Below are positions 33,959 to 43,000 of a stretch of 64,000 nt of DNA, in pieces. Positions within the stretch are counted from its first letter, which is position 1. Each line of letters opens with the position of its first letter. The notes under the pieces are model-generated. The model ran no database searches and had not been told where the DNA came from. It worked only from the letters and a program-made list of their open reading frames with translations. Both the position numbers and the translations under genes were made by a program. Source of the stretch: Aquimarina aggregata (GTDB lineage: Bacteria; Bacteroidota; Bacteroidia; Flavobacteriales; Flavobacteriaceae); the NCBI RefSeq assembly GCF_001632745.1, contig NZ_LQRT01000024.1, positions 62,001-126,000 of the forward strand, read 5' to 3'.

Positions 33959-35788
33959 ATGATTAAAAAAATTGCCCTAGTTTTCTTATTTGGTGCATTT
34001 AGTGCAAATGCCCAGAACAATACTTCATACTGGCAACAGCATGTGGATTATGTGATGAAAGTGGATATGAATGTAGAAAACTTTCAATATTTAGGAACAC
34101 AAGAATTGGTGTACACAAACAATTCACCAGATACATTAAGTAAGGTATTTTATCATTTATATTTCAATGCTTTTAAACCAGGTAGTGAAATGGATATTCG
34201 ATCTCTTAACTTACCTGATCCAGATCCAAGAGTACTAGATAAGATTAGCAAGTTAATACCAGAAGAGTCTGGATATTTAATGGTTTCATCGTTAACACAA
34301 AACAAAAAACCATTAACATATAAGGTCGAAGGAACAGTGTTAGAAGTTACTTTGGATAAGCCAATATTGCCTGGTGAAAAAACGACTTTTTCGATGAAGT
34401 TTAATGGTCAGGTACCAAAACAAATTCGTAGATCAGGACGCAATAATAAAGAAGGTGTTGCCTTGTCTATGACACAATGGTATCCCAAAATTGCCGAATA
34501 TGATTTTGAAGGTTGGCATGCAGATCCATATATAGCAAGAGAGTTTCATGGTGTATGGGGTGATTTTGATGTAACCATAAATATAGATAAAGATTATGTT
34601 TTAGGCGGTTCAGGATATTTACAGAACCCTCAGGAAATAGGGCATGGTTACGAAAAACCAGGAACCAAGGTTAAACATAAAGGAAAAACATTATCCTGGC
34701 ATTTTAAAGCACCGAATGTTCATGATTTTGCTTGGGCAGCAGATCCAGAATATATACACGATAGTGTAAAAGTACCAAATGGACCAACACTTCACTTTTT
34801 ATATAAAGATAAAAAGGAAATTTTGGATAACTGGAAAGATCTACAACCTAAAACAGTAGAACTGATGAACTATTTTAGTGAAAAAATAGGGAAATATCCG
34901 TATGATCAATATTCTGTGATACAAGGAGGTGATGGTGGTATGGAGTATGCAATGTCTACATTGATTACAGGAGAACGAAGTTTTGAGAGTCTTGTTGGGG
35001 TTACTGCACATGAAATGGCGCATTCTTGGTTTCAACATATCTTAGCCACTAACGAGGCTAAACACGAATGGATGGATGAAGGCTTTACAAGTTATATTTC
35101 TACCTTGGCAATGAATGAAGTTATGAAGCAAAATAACCCAAATTCACTTAAAGGTATGTACAAGACCTACTTTCAGTTAGCAATATCAGGAGTAGAGCAG
35201 CCACAAACAACGCAAGCAGATCGATATGCACATAATGCCGCATACGGTGCTTCTGCATATGCCAAAGGAGCTGTGTTTTTATCTCAATTAGGATATGTTA
35301 TAGGAGAAGATAACCTTGCTAAAACAATAAGAAGATATTTTGACACCTGGAAATTTAAACATCCTACTCCAAATGATTTTAAACGAATTGCCGAAAAAGT
35401 TTCAGGATTAGAACTTGATTGGTACCTAACCGATTGGACACAGACCACCAATAGAATTGACTACGGAATTAAAGAAGTAATCGAAGAATCAGGAAAAACA
35501 AAAGTAGTTTTAGAACGTAATGGACAAATGCCAATGCCTATTGATCTTTACGTAGAATATACAGACGGAACAATAGAGTCATTTTATATGCCTATTCGAT
35601 TAATGAGAGGAGAAAAAGAAAACCCAATCTCTTCGATGAAACGAACAGTGCTTGCCGATTGGCCATGGGCTAACCCTACATATACGGTAGAATTAGATAA
35701 GCCAGCCGCAGCAATAAAATCGATTTCAATAGATATTATGAACCTTTTAGCAGACGTTAATCCAAGTAATAATAGCTACACAAATTAA
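33959..35788 (+). CDS. Exported M1-family metallopeptidase
   Basis: A 609-aa zinc aminopeptidase-like protein with signal MIKKIALVFLFGAFSANAQ. The gluzincin motif HEMAHSW is at about 350 with the third ligand Glu about 19 residues on (HEWMDEGFTSY), and the substrate-anchoring GGMEYAM motif precedes it, all as in M1 enzymes. The N-terminal part is the beta-rich M1 domain (QWYPKIAEYDFEGW). It lacks the long C-terminal helical domain of some M1 enzymes, which fits the shorter Bacteroidota group. It follows the lipoprotein S8 peptidase closely, so the two probably act together in periplasmic or extracellular peptide breakdown. A strong terminator comes after it. Confidence 0.92.
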   Translation: MIKKIALVFLFGAFSANAQNNTSYWQQHVDYVMKVDMNVENFQYLGTQELVYTNNSPDTLSKVFYHLYFNAFKPGSEMDIRSLNLPDPDPRVLDKISKLIPEESGYLMVSSLTQNKKPLTYKVEGTVLEVTLDKPILPGEKTTFSMKFNGQVPKQIRRSGRNNKEGVALSMTQWYPKIAEYDFEGWHADPYIAREFHGVWGDFDVTINIDKDYVLGGSGYLQNPQEIGHGYEKPGTKVKHKGKTLSWHFKAPNVHDFAWAADPEYIHDSVKVPNGPTLHFLYKDKKEILDNWKDLQPKTVELMNYFSEKIGKYPYDQYSVIQGGDGGMEYAMSTLITGERSFESLVGVTAHEMAHSWFQHILATNEAKHEWMDEGFTSYISTLAMNEVMKQNNPNSLKGMYKTYFQLAISGVEQPQTTQADRYAHNAAYGASAYAKGAVFLSQLGYVIGEDNLAKTIRRYFDTWKFKHPTPNDFKRIAEKVSGLELDWYLTDWTQTTNRIDYGIKEVIEESGKTKVVLERNGQMPMPIDLYVEYTDGTIESFYMPIRLMRGEKENPISSMKRTVLADWPWANPTYTVELDKPAAAIKSISIDIMNLLADVNPSNNSYTN

Positions 35789-35814
35789 TAAAAATAGTAA
35801 TTCTATATAATGAT

Positions 35815-35849
35815 CCGACCTTTGCTATATAGTTAAGGTCGGTTTTTTT
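35815..35849 (+). terminator. Rho-independent terminator after the M1 peptidase gene
   Basis: CCGACCTT (35815-35822) pairs with AAGGTCGG (35835-35842), followed by seven T. It separates the peptidase run from rnpA, whose ATG is at 35882. Confidence 0.85.
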
Positions 35850-35881
35850 AATCATTACCTTATCACTACATTTAGTATCTA

Positions 35882-36259
35882 ATGAGGGAGACATTTAATA
35901 AGAAGGAAAGGCTTAAAAGTAAAAAGGAAATAGAGCTACTTTTTTCTGAAGGAAAATCGGTTTCGAAATATCCCATCAGGTTAGTCTATAGAAAGACTGT
36001 CTTTGAAGATGATGTTACGATTAAAACTGGTGTATCTGTAAGTAAAAAGCACTTTAAAAGTGCAGTAAAACGCAATCGTATAAAACGTTTATTGCGCGAA
36101 AGTTATCGAAAAAATAAGTATATTGTAGCCAACACTACGCATCAATTTACTTTTATGTTTTTATATACCGGTAAGGAGTTACCGGAGTATGCATTGATTG
36201 AAACTAAAATTAAAAAAATATTACAAAAATTTATCGAGAAAGAAATAACGTCTAAATAA
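35882..36259 (+). CDS. rnpA: Ribonuclease P protein component
   Basis: A 125-aa basic protein that assists RNase P RNA in maturing tRNA 5' ends. The landmarks are LKSKKEIELLFSEGKS at the start, IKTGVSVSKKHFKSAVKRNRIKRLLRESYR (the RNR region, about 48-78, here split only for description), and the C-terminal helix. Length is typical. In many bacteria rnpA follows rpmH near the origin; here no rpmH precedes it, and instead an S41 peptidase gene follows directly, an arrangement seen in other Flavobacteriaceae. Identification is secure. Confidence 0.95.
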   Translation: MRETFNKKERLKSKKEIELLFSEGKSVSKYPIRLVYRKTVFEDDVTIKTGVSVSKKHFKSAVKRNRIKRLLRESYRKNKYIVANTTHQFTFMFLYTGKELPEYALIETKIKKILQKFIEKEITSK

Positions 36260-36310
36260 ATGATGTTATTTCTGTTTTTAGTTTTTGTAATAATTAATAA
36301 AAATAGATCC

Positions 36311-37933
36311 ATGAAGAAGAGAATTATTTACCCCGTAATTGCTGTTGTTATTTTATTAACTACAGTAAGTTTTAAATCTGATTTTTTTGAAATCGCAAAA
36401 CAGATTGAAATCTTCACAACTATGTTTAAAGAATTAAACATGAACTATGTAGATGAAACCAATCCAGCAGAACTCATGGATACTGCTATCAAAGCAATGC
36501 TCGATGATTTGGATCCGTATACCAAATACTGGAACGAACAAGATGTAGAAGCCTCGAAAATTCGTAATGCAGGAGAATATACAGGTATAGGAGCTTCTGT
36601 ACGAACAATAAAAGATAAGATTATTATCATAGAACCGTATAAAGACTATCCTGCAGATAAGGCAGGCTTAAAAGCAGGTGATGAGATTATTCAAATTGGA
36701 GACGTAAAGGTTGCCGATTTTAAAGATGATGCAGGTGAGCTTTTAAAAGGAGCAAGTGGGACCAAAGTAGATATTACCTATACAAGACAAGGAGAAACTA
36801 AAAAAACAGTGCTTTCAAGAGAAGAAATAGAGGTAGATGCGGTGCCGTTTTTTACATTGTTAGATGACAATACGGGATATATTGTATTATCAAAATTTAA
36901 TAATAAAGCCTCAAGCGAAACGATAGCAGCTTTAAAAGATTTAAAGGCTAAAGGTGCTAATAAGGTTATTTTAGATTTACGAGGAAACCCAGGAGGACTT
37001 TTAAGTGAAGCTATTAATGTTACTAATATTTTTGTTCCTAAAGGAGAGCTAATAACGACCACAAAGTCGGTAGTTAAAAAATATAATAAAGAATATTTTA
37101 CAAAAAAAGCACCTGTTGATACTCAAATCCCTTTGGTAGTTTTAGTAAACGGAAGAAGTGCTTCTGCCAGTGAAATTGTTGCAGGAAGTATTCAAGATTT
37201 GGATAGAGGTGTAGTTATAGGGGCAAGGAGTTTTGGTAAAGGATTAGTACAACGTCCTAAAAAACTGACCTATGGGACACAACTAAAAATAACCATTTCT
37301 AGATACTATACGCCAAGCGGTAGATGTATCCAAGCACTAGATTATTGGAATCGTGATAAAAATAATAATGCCGTACGTATTGATGAAAAGGATTTTAAAG
37401 CCTTTAAGACTAAAAATGGAAGAACAGTATATGATGGAGGGGGAATAGAACCAGATATAGTACTAGAGACTTCTAAATATAGTAAGATCACTACAGCCTT
37501 GCTAAAGTCTGATGCTATTTTTGGATATGGTACCAAATATTACTATTCACACCAGTTAAAAGAATCAGGAGATTTTAAATTTACAGATAAGGATTATGAA
37601 GATTTTAAAAGCTTCGTAAAGCAAAGCGATTTTAATTTTGAAACCGAAACCGAAACGGCTTTTAGTAAGTCACTACTTACCGCCAAAAAAGAGAAATTAG
37701 ATGCAGAAATTACCAAAAGTTATGCTGCACTTATGGATGCCATAAAAGTTTCTAAAGAGAAAGCATTAGATACTCATAAGGAAGAAATCGTAAACCTACT
37801 TACCGATGAGATTATTAAGCGCTATTTTTATAGAGAAGGATTATATAATTATTATGTAAAAAATAATCCTGAAGTCTCTAAAAGTAAAGAGATACTTAAT
37901 GATGAGAAGAAGTATCAGGAAATTTTAAAATAG
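36311..37933 (+). CDS. C-terminal processing peptidase, S41 family
   Basis: A 540-aa periplasmic Ser/Lys-dyad protease that trims C-termini of exported proteins. I use the ATG at 36311, which gives a standard N-terminal signal/anchor (MKKRIIYPVIAVVILLTTVSF); the ATG at 36260 touching the rnpA stop would add 17 poorly suited residues. A PDZ domain lies at about 85-165 (GEYTGIGASVRT, DYPADKAGLKAGDEIIQI), and the S41 core has LDLRGNPGGLLSEA, the catalytic Ser in NGRSASASEIVAGS and the Lys in SFGKGLVQ. The C-terminal region is longer than CtpA but usual for Bacteroidota. It is probably co-transcribed with rnpA. Confidence 0.93.
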   Translation: MKKRIIYPVIAVVILLTTVSFKSDFFEIAKQIEIFTTMFKELNMNYVDETNPAELMDTAIKAMLDDLDPYTKYWNEQDVEASKIRNAGEYTGIGASVRTIKDKIIIIEPYKDYPADKAGLKAGDEIIQIGDVKVADFKDDAGELLKGASGTKVDITYTRQGETKKTVLSREEIEVDAVPFFTLLDDNTGYIVLSKFNNKASSETIAALKDLKAKGANKVILDLRGNPGGLLSEAINVTNIFVPKGELITTTKSVVKKYNKEYFTKKAPVDTQIPLVVLVNGRSASASEIVAGSIQDLDRGVVIGARSFGKGLVQRPKKLTYGTQLKITISRYYTPSGRCIQALDYWNRDKNNNAVRIDEKDFKAFKTKNGRTVYDGGGIEPDIVLETSKYSKITTALLKSDAIFGYGTKYYYSHQLKESGDFKFTDKDYEDFKSFVKQSDFNFETETETAFSKSLLTAKKEKLDAEITKSYAALMDAIKVSKEKALDTHKEEIVNLLTDEIIKRYFYREGLYNYYVKNNPEVSKSKEILNDEKKYQEILK

Positions 37934-38048
37934 AATTTTTTAATATGTAAATGAGCATATGTACTTTTATTGTTTTTAGGATGTAAGTTGTGTTGTTCTG
38001 GAGATCATGCAAACTGCAGAAATTATCGAAAAAACACTCATTGTTGTA

Positions 38049-38074
38049 GTTCCTTTTAATTATGTAAAAGGAAC
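38049..38074. terminator. Hairpin in the gap after the S41 peptidase gene
   Basis: GTTCCTTTT (38049-38057) pairs exactly with AAAAGGAAC (38066-38074). It lies between the S41 peptidase (plus) and the convergent DinB-like gene (minus). There is no clear T-run, so a role as terminator is only suggested by location. Confidence 0.4.
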
Positions 38075-38120
38075 GATTACTGTATAAAATGACACGAATA
38101 CAGAAGCAGTTTTTACGTAT

Positions 38121-38678
38121 TTAATTTTCAGAAACCTGTTCTAATACTCTTTCTGCTTGAGCTATATGTCTCTGATTATGGTAGATAACTACTCTAAACG
38201 TATCACCCAACTTTAATTTGATCCATTTAGAAATTGAAATTGAAGTTTTTGTTGTATTCAAATTCACATTTTTGGCAAGACTTAATGCATCAATTAATAG
38301 ATGTTGTTGTTGTATAAACTTAGATAGTACATCTGGATGTAATACACTACCCAAAGGATTCATAGAAACAAAGGTTTTCATGGTATTTAATTTCTCTTTA
38401 GGAAGCATGATATTAGCAAAATAGTTTCCTAATCCACTACTTTTGAATCGATCAACACTAGTACTTTTAGAATGTTTAATTTTTTCTTCAATTTCTGGAA
38501 TATAGAAATCACCATACCTGTTTAAATGTTCAACACACTCTAAAATACTCCAACTTTTTTGATCTTTTTTCCAGTTTAAAGTTTCTAGAGGTAATTGCTT
38601 AAGTTGTTCTGCTTTATTAATATGCTCTCGTGTTCTTTCGATTAAATCTTGTATTAATTCTACTGATGAAATATTCAT
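38121..38678 (-). CDS. DinB-superfamily protein
   Basis: A 185-aa four-helix-bundle protein of the DinB/YfiT-like superfamily. Recognisable elements: the helix LIQDLIERTREHINKAEQL, the motif SWSILECVEHLNRYGDFY with the first metal-type His, and near the C-terminus YHNQRHIAQAERVL with the paired His residues (HxxxH). The three His are placed as in metal-binding DinB relatives, many of which are thiol-dependent transferases or of unknown function. It is cytoplasmic. The Crp-type regulator gene lies 51 bases upstream on the same strand, so the two may be linked. Confidence 0.82.
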   Translation of the reverse strand: MNISSVELIQDLIERTREHINKAEQLKQLPLETLNWKKDQKSWSILECVEHLNRYGDFYIPEIEEKIKHSKSTSVDRFKSSGLGNYFANIMLPKEKLNTMKTFVSMNPLGSVLHPDVLSKFIQQQHLLIDALSLAKNVNLNTTKTSISISKWIKLKLGDTFRVVIYHNQRHIAQAERVLEQVSEN

Positions 38679-38729
38679 TGTTTTTATTACAAAAATCAGA
38701 ATACAAAGAGTATAAAATCTTGATTCAAA

Positions 38730-39266
38730 TTAAGATTTTTTAATTCGTGATAATGTTTCTGGAGTCATCCTTAGGTATGACGCTATGTACTTATTAGGTA
38801 TTTCCTGAAAGAGTTGCGGACTTCTTTGTAAGACTCTTTTATATCGTTCTAGAGGTGATGTGGTGAGTATATCTCTTTCTCTTTCCATTTGTTGTAATAC
38901 AAAATTTTCTAAAATTTGATTCCATAATTTAATGTTTTCAGGAGATGAGGTAATAAAATTTAGATACTCGGTTTTGTAGATAACTTTTAAAGTAGTTTTT
39001 TTTAATGCCTGAATATAAAAATCCGAAGGTTGTTCATTCAGAAATGAATCTAGAGATGCGATTAAATTGTTTTTGTAGCCAAACCTAATGGTGTGTTCTT
39101 CAAATTCGTCAAGAACAAAAATTCTTAAACTTCCGCTTTGTACTAAATATATGTTTGTATCAATACTACCCTTTACCTTTAAATATTCATTTCTATCCAA
39201 TGTTATTTCTTTATTCCACAAATTGTGGTGACTTATTTTTTCTATTAAGACAGAAATTGGATTCAT
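38730..39266 (-). CDS. Crp/Fnr-family transcriptional regulator
   Basis: A 178-aa regulator with an N-terminal cyclic-nucleotide-binding-like beta barrel (about 15-105; LKVKGSIDTNIYLVQSGSLRIF and IASLDSFLNEQPSDFYIQAL), a long dimer helix, and a C-terminal HTH segment (KYIASYLRMTPETLSRIKKS) in the usual position for Bacteroidota Crp-like proteins. The canonical phosphate-binding arginine of CRP is not evident, so cAMP binding should not be assumed. It precedes the DinB-like gene and is followed by no other regulator. Confidence 0.88.
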   Translation of the reverse strand: MNPISVLIEKISHHNLWNKEITLDRNEYLKVKGSIDTNIYLVQSGSLRIFVLDEFEEHTIRFGYKNNLIASLDSFLNEQPSDFYIQALKKTTLKVIYKTEYLNFITSSPENIKLWNQILENFVLQQMERERDILTTSPLERYKRVLQRSPQLFQEIPNKYIASYLRMTPETLSRIKKS

Positions 39267-39362
39267 GATTTAGATTGTAAAAATTATACTTTGATAAATA
39301 TACATGAACCATTAGAACAGTTATATGCGTTTTTAAAAAAGGTGAATTGATGTATACCCTGT

Positions 39363-39833
39363 CTATTTCTTTAATTGAGAATTAATAGCAATGAAGTTAT
39401 TGATATAATTTTTAATTTCTAAAGGAATATCCTCTTTAAGTTCATCAAATACAAATGTTTTTGACGTACCATTAATTCTTAAGTTAATAAAATAGTCAAA
39501 ATCAGAGATTATTTGACTGCCAATTTCAAACTCATAGGATAATAAAATATCAGGTATTTGTAGTAATGGTTTAGCTAAATCGAACTGATCCATGGCTAAC
39601 GATTGATTTTGAAATGTAGTGTTTTCCCAATCTCCATAAATTGTGTTGCTATTGGCGTCACCATACACTCCTTGCGCTGTTAATAAATATAGGTTTCGGC
39701 AATCCCCAACGCATGCCCCATATATTTCTCCAAATATGATGCTATCGGTAGGAATTATATCTTGACTATCATCGGCTCTGTTACAACTATATATTAATAC
39801 AATTACTAAAATAAGCAGGCTAAAATTTTTCAT
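39363..39833 (-). CDS. Hypothetical lipoprotein, 156 aa
   Basis: A 156-aa lipoprotein with signal MKNFSLLILVIVLIYSC (Cys17). The mature part has two nearby Cys (GACVGDCRNLYLL) that might form a disulfide, and ends in a helix (EIKNYINNFIAINSQLKK). No domain is recognised. It stands apart from its neighbours (96 and 177 bases away), so it probably forms its own unit. Similar solitary lipoproteins are common in the family, and function cannot be given. Confidence 0.6.
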   Translation of the reverse strand: MKNFSLLILVIVLIYSCNRADDSQDIIPTDSIIFGEIYGACVGDCRNLYLLTAQGVYGDANSNTIYGDWENTTFQNQSLAMDQFDLAKPLLQIPDILLSYEFEIGSQIISDFDYFINLRINGTSKTFVFDELKEDIPLEIKNYINNFIAINSQLKK

Positions 39834-39955
39834 TTTGTTAAGGGTATTTTTTTGTAGATGAATAAGGGATAGAAAGGTTGCATTTGTCTGTGTTAATTAA
39901 CAGGTTTATTTTCCCTGAAACATAACAATTAGTAAATTTAGGAATGATTTAAAAC

Positions 39956-39995
39956 AAAAACAGCCATATTCAAATACTTGAATATGGCTGTTTTT
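39956..39995. terminator. Strong terminator after the ExeM-like nuclease gene
   Basis: Two perfect 18-base arms (AAAAACAGCCATATTCAA and its complement) enclose a four-base loop ATAC. The arms end in A5 and T5, so it works on either strand; the gene it most clearly ends is the minus-strand nuclease stopping at 40011. Confidence 0.88.
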
Positions 39996-40010
39996 AAATG
40001 CTAGTGTGTG

Positions 40011-43000
40011 TTATTGATGTATAATCTTTTCAACGACACTAAAACTTCCTTTTTCGTCGGCAGCACTTACCATATAGAAACCTTTAGGGTAGCGCGTCAT
40101 ATCAATAGTTAGTTTAGATTCTCCAACATTAAGTTGTATACTTTGGTTATATACTGTTTTTCCAGTCACATCTGTCATTATAACATTGACGTTGCTTTTT
40201 GCTAGTGTATTAAATGCAATGGATAACTTTTCGTTAGCAGGGTTAGGATACATGGCTATAGCTATTTCTTCTAGACCAAAATCTTTTTCCATTAATTCAC
40301 TTTCAAAAGCGGTAGGCGTACCTATAAATGTTGTTGCATTTTTTGTTGAAAAACGCTTACCATTTTCTAAACAAACAATAGCATCAAGGTCATAGCCGTC
40401 GGCAAACCAAGGAAATATGTTTTTATCACTAGTATCGACCACTTTAATATATTTGGCAGATCTTAAATTACCTGTAGCTAAGTCAAATTCTCCATCCTGA
40501 CAAGTAGTCCCCAGAGATACAAATTCAACACCATCTTGTGATGCGAACACCTCTGCAGATTCTGGAAAATAATGACAAGGAATGTTATCAAAGAAGCCTG
40601 TAGATTCGAATACAGCGAACTCATTTGTATCTGCATTGTCAAAGATTTCATTAGTAAGTTCTATAGTGATAGATCCACCAAATCCTAAGCTCACAAAATT
40701 AAAATACCTTCTTTCTCTTGGGTTTCCTAGAGCTTTTTGCGGATAACTTCTAAATCTTGAGATTCTACGACCATCTCGTCTACGACCTTGATCAAACGAA
40801 ACGACAGTACCACCGGCGCATTCATTGTCTACAAATTCAGGTTCTAATAAGAATCGAGCAGAAACAGGTAAATGATCAGATGCGGTAAATGCATAATCAT
40901 TATCATACACATCATAATGCACAGTGACAGAATTTTCGATATAAGCTTCATTAAGGTCATTTGTAATGGCAATATGATCAATCATATTTTCTCTAGAAAT
41001 AAAAGAGCGTAAACCTGCATCACTTAGTGCCGAAGAAACAATATTATAATTAGCATTATCATCAACATATTCCTGGAAACTAGAAATAGTTGAGGTAATG
41101 TCGGCAACAGTCTCATCAACATCATCATTATAATCCCCTAACAAAATTACTTTGTTATTTGCAAAATTAGCGTCTAATGAATCTTTTAACACCTCAACAT
41201 CATATTTACGCATATCATAACGGTTTTGCGCACCATTACCACTATTTGCTCTGGCGTGCAAAGCAATAAGGTCGATACGTTCTGTTACTCCATTAATTGT
41301 TACATCTGCAGTCATTAAGAAAGGTAATCTTCCACTTGCATAAAAACGAGAAGTTTCACTTGGATAATTTATTAGAGCAGAATCATCACCTCCATTATAT
41401 AACGGGTGTATTGATTGTAACATTGCTCTTGTCTTAACCACAGAAACAGTTTGTGTATTATAGATAAAACCTACTTTTTGAAAAGGAGGTGTACCTCCCG
41501 GATTAGAAACGGCATCAGACAAGATATAATCATATCCTGGTAATAAACCTACTAACTCGTCAAACAAAGCATCATCTGCGATCTCTTCTACAGCATATAC
41601 ATCTGCATTTAGTGTTCTTAATACGGCAGCAGTACTATCTCTTTGTATGGCATCAGACATTGGATTTTGACCTACAGGAGAGTTGTTTTCGTCTCCAAAC
41701 CACTCGATATTCCAAGTGACTACATCAAATGTATCTTCTTTAGGAAAACCAACAGTATCTCCAGGAGGTATAAATTCTACTGCACAAGGAATATCACTAT
41801 CTTGTCTAGGTAATAACTGGAAAAACTCTCTAAAACGACCAACAACACCTGTAACTTCTGGACATGTAATTGGCTGTACTTTACCCACTACAGAAGCAAC
41901 ATTATTATCTACACGTAATTCTCCATTTCCACTTGCATCAGTAAGTGTAAAATTAGAGTTTCCAAATAATAGATCACCAGGATTTGGGAATGTAGTATTA
42001 AGTATTCTAACTAACTCACCAGGATGGTCGGCAAGTTCTGCTAATGTTATTTCTAAAGGAGCAATAGGGTTTTGTGGAAGCCCATTATTAATGACCTCTA
42101 CAACACCATTGATTTGAACCTGATCATTAAAGTTATCTCTAACACCTGTTAAGGTAATAGAGTCTCCAACTTTTACATTAGGATTGTCATGTACTTGTTG
42201 ATCAAAAACAGCAATTCCACCCGTTTCATCTTGTATAAATGCAGGACCATTAAAACTATCGGTAACGGTAAGTACTCCTGTAATAGTAACAGGAGTCCCG
42301 GCAGCAGCAGCTCTCGCTTCTGCTATGGTAATTGGTTCTCCGGGAACAACAATAACACCATCATTACTGGCTCCTGGAGTAGGAGCTTTTGCAACATATG
42401 TACTGGTGTTACGAGCACCCCCTTCGCCATTAGGAACTCGTTGCAAAGATTCAGCATCTTTGTTTCCGTTAGCATCTTCATTAACTTGTAGTTGACCAGC
42501 ATTTAATAAAACTAATAATTCTGGGTCATCGCTATCATTAGTATCATAAACTATAGCATCAATGATATTATCAGTACTTACGGCAGTACCATTAGGAAAA
42601 GAAGTTGCGTCTCCAAAATAAAGCACTACAGCATCCGCTCCATTTTGAAACGAATTTCCTGGAACTACAAGATCTACATTAGCAACATCAGTATTACCAA
42701 TAACAAAGTAACCCTCTGCATCTGTAGAAAACCCATCTAAATCAATAGCATTATAACTAGTATTATTGCTTCCGTTATAATTTACCAATACAAAACCATC
42801 TAGAGAGGTATTTCCTGTTCCGCCATCATACAATTCTACAAACTCTAAAGCGTCAGAACCTTGCGTGTCTGCGTCGATTTCATTAATTATTAAATTTACT
42901 ACTTCTGTAGCATTCGTATTTGCACTACCCGGAGTAGCAATTGCCTGTGTATAAGTAGAAGTGTTTCTTAATCCTCCAGAACCGTTTGGAAAACGTTGTA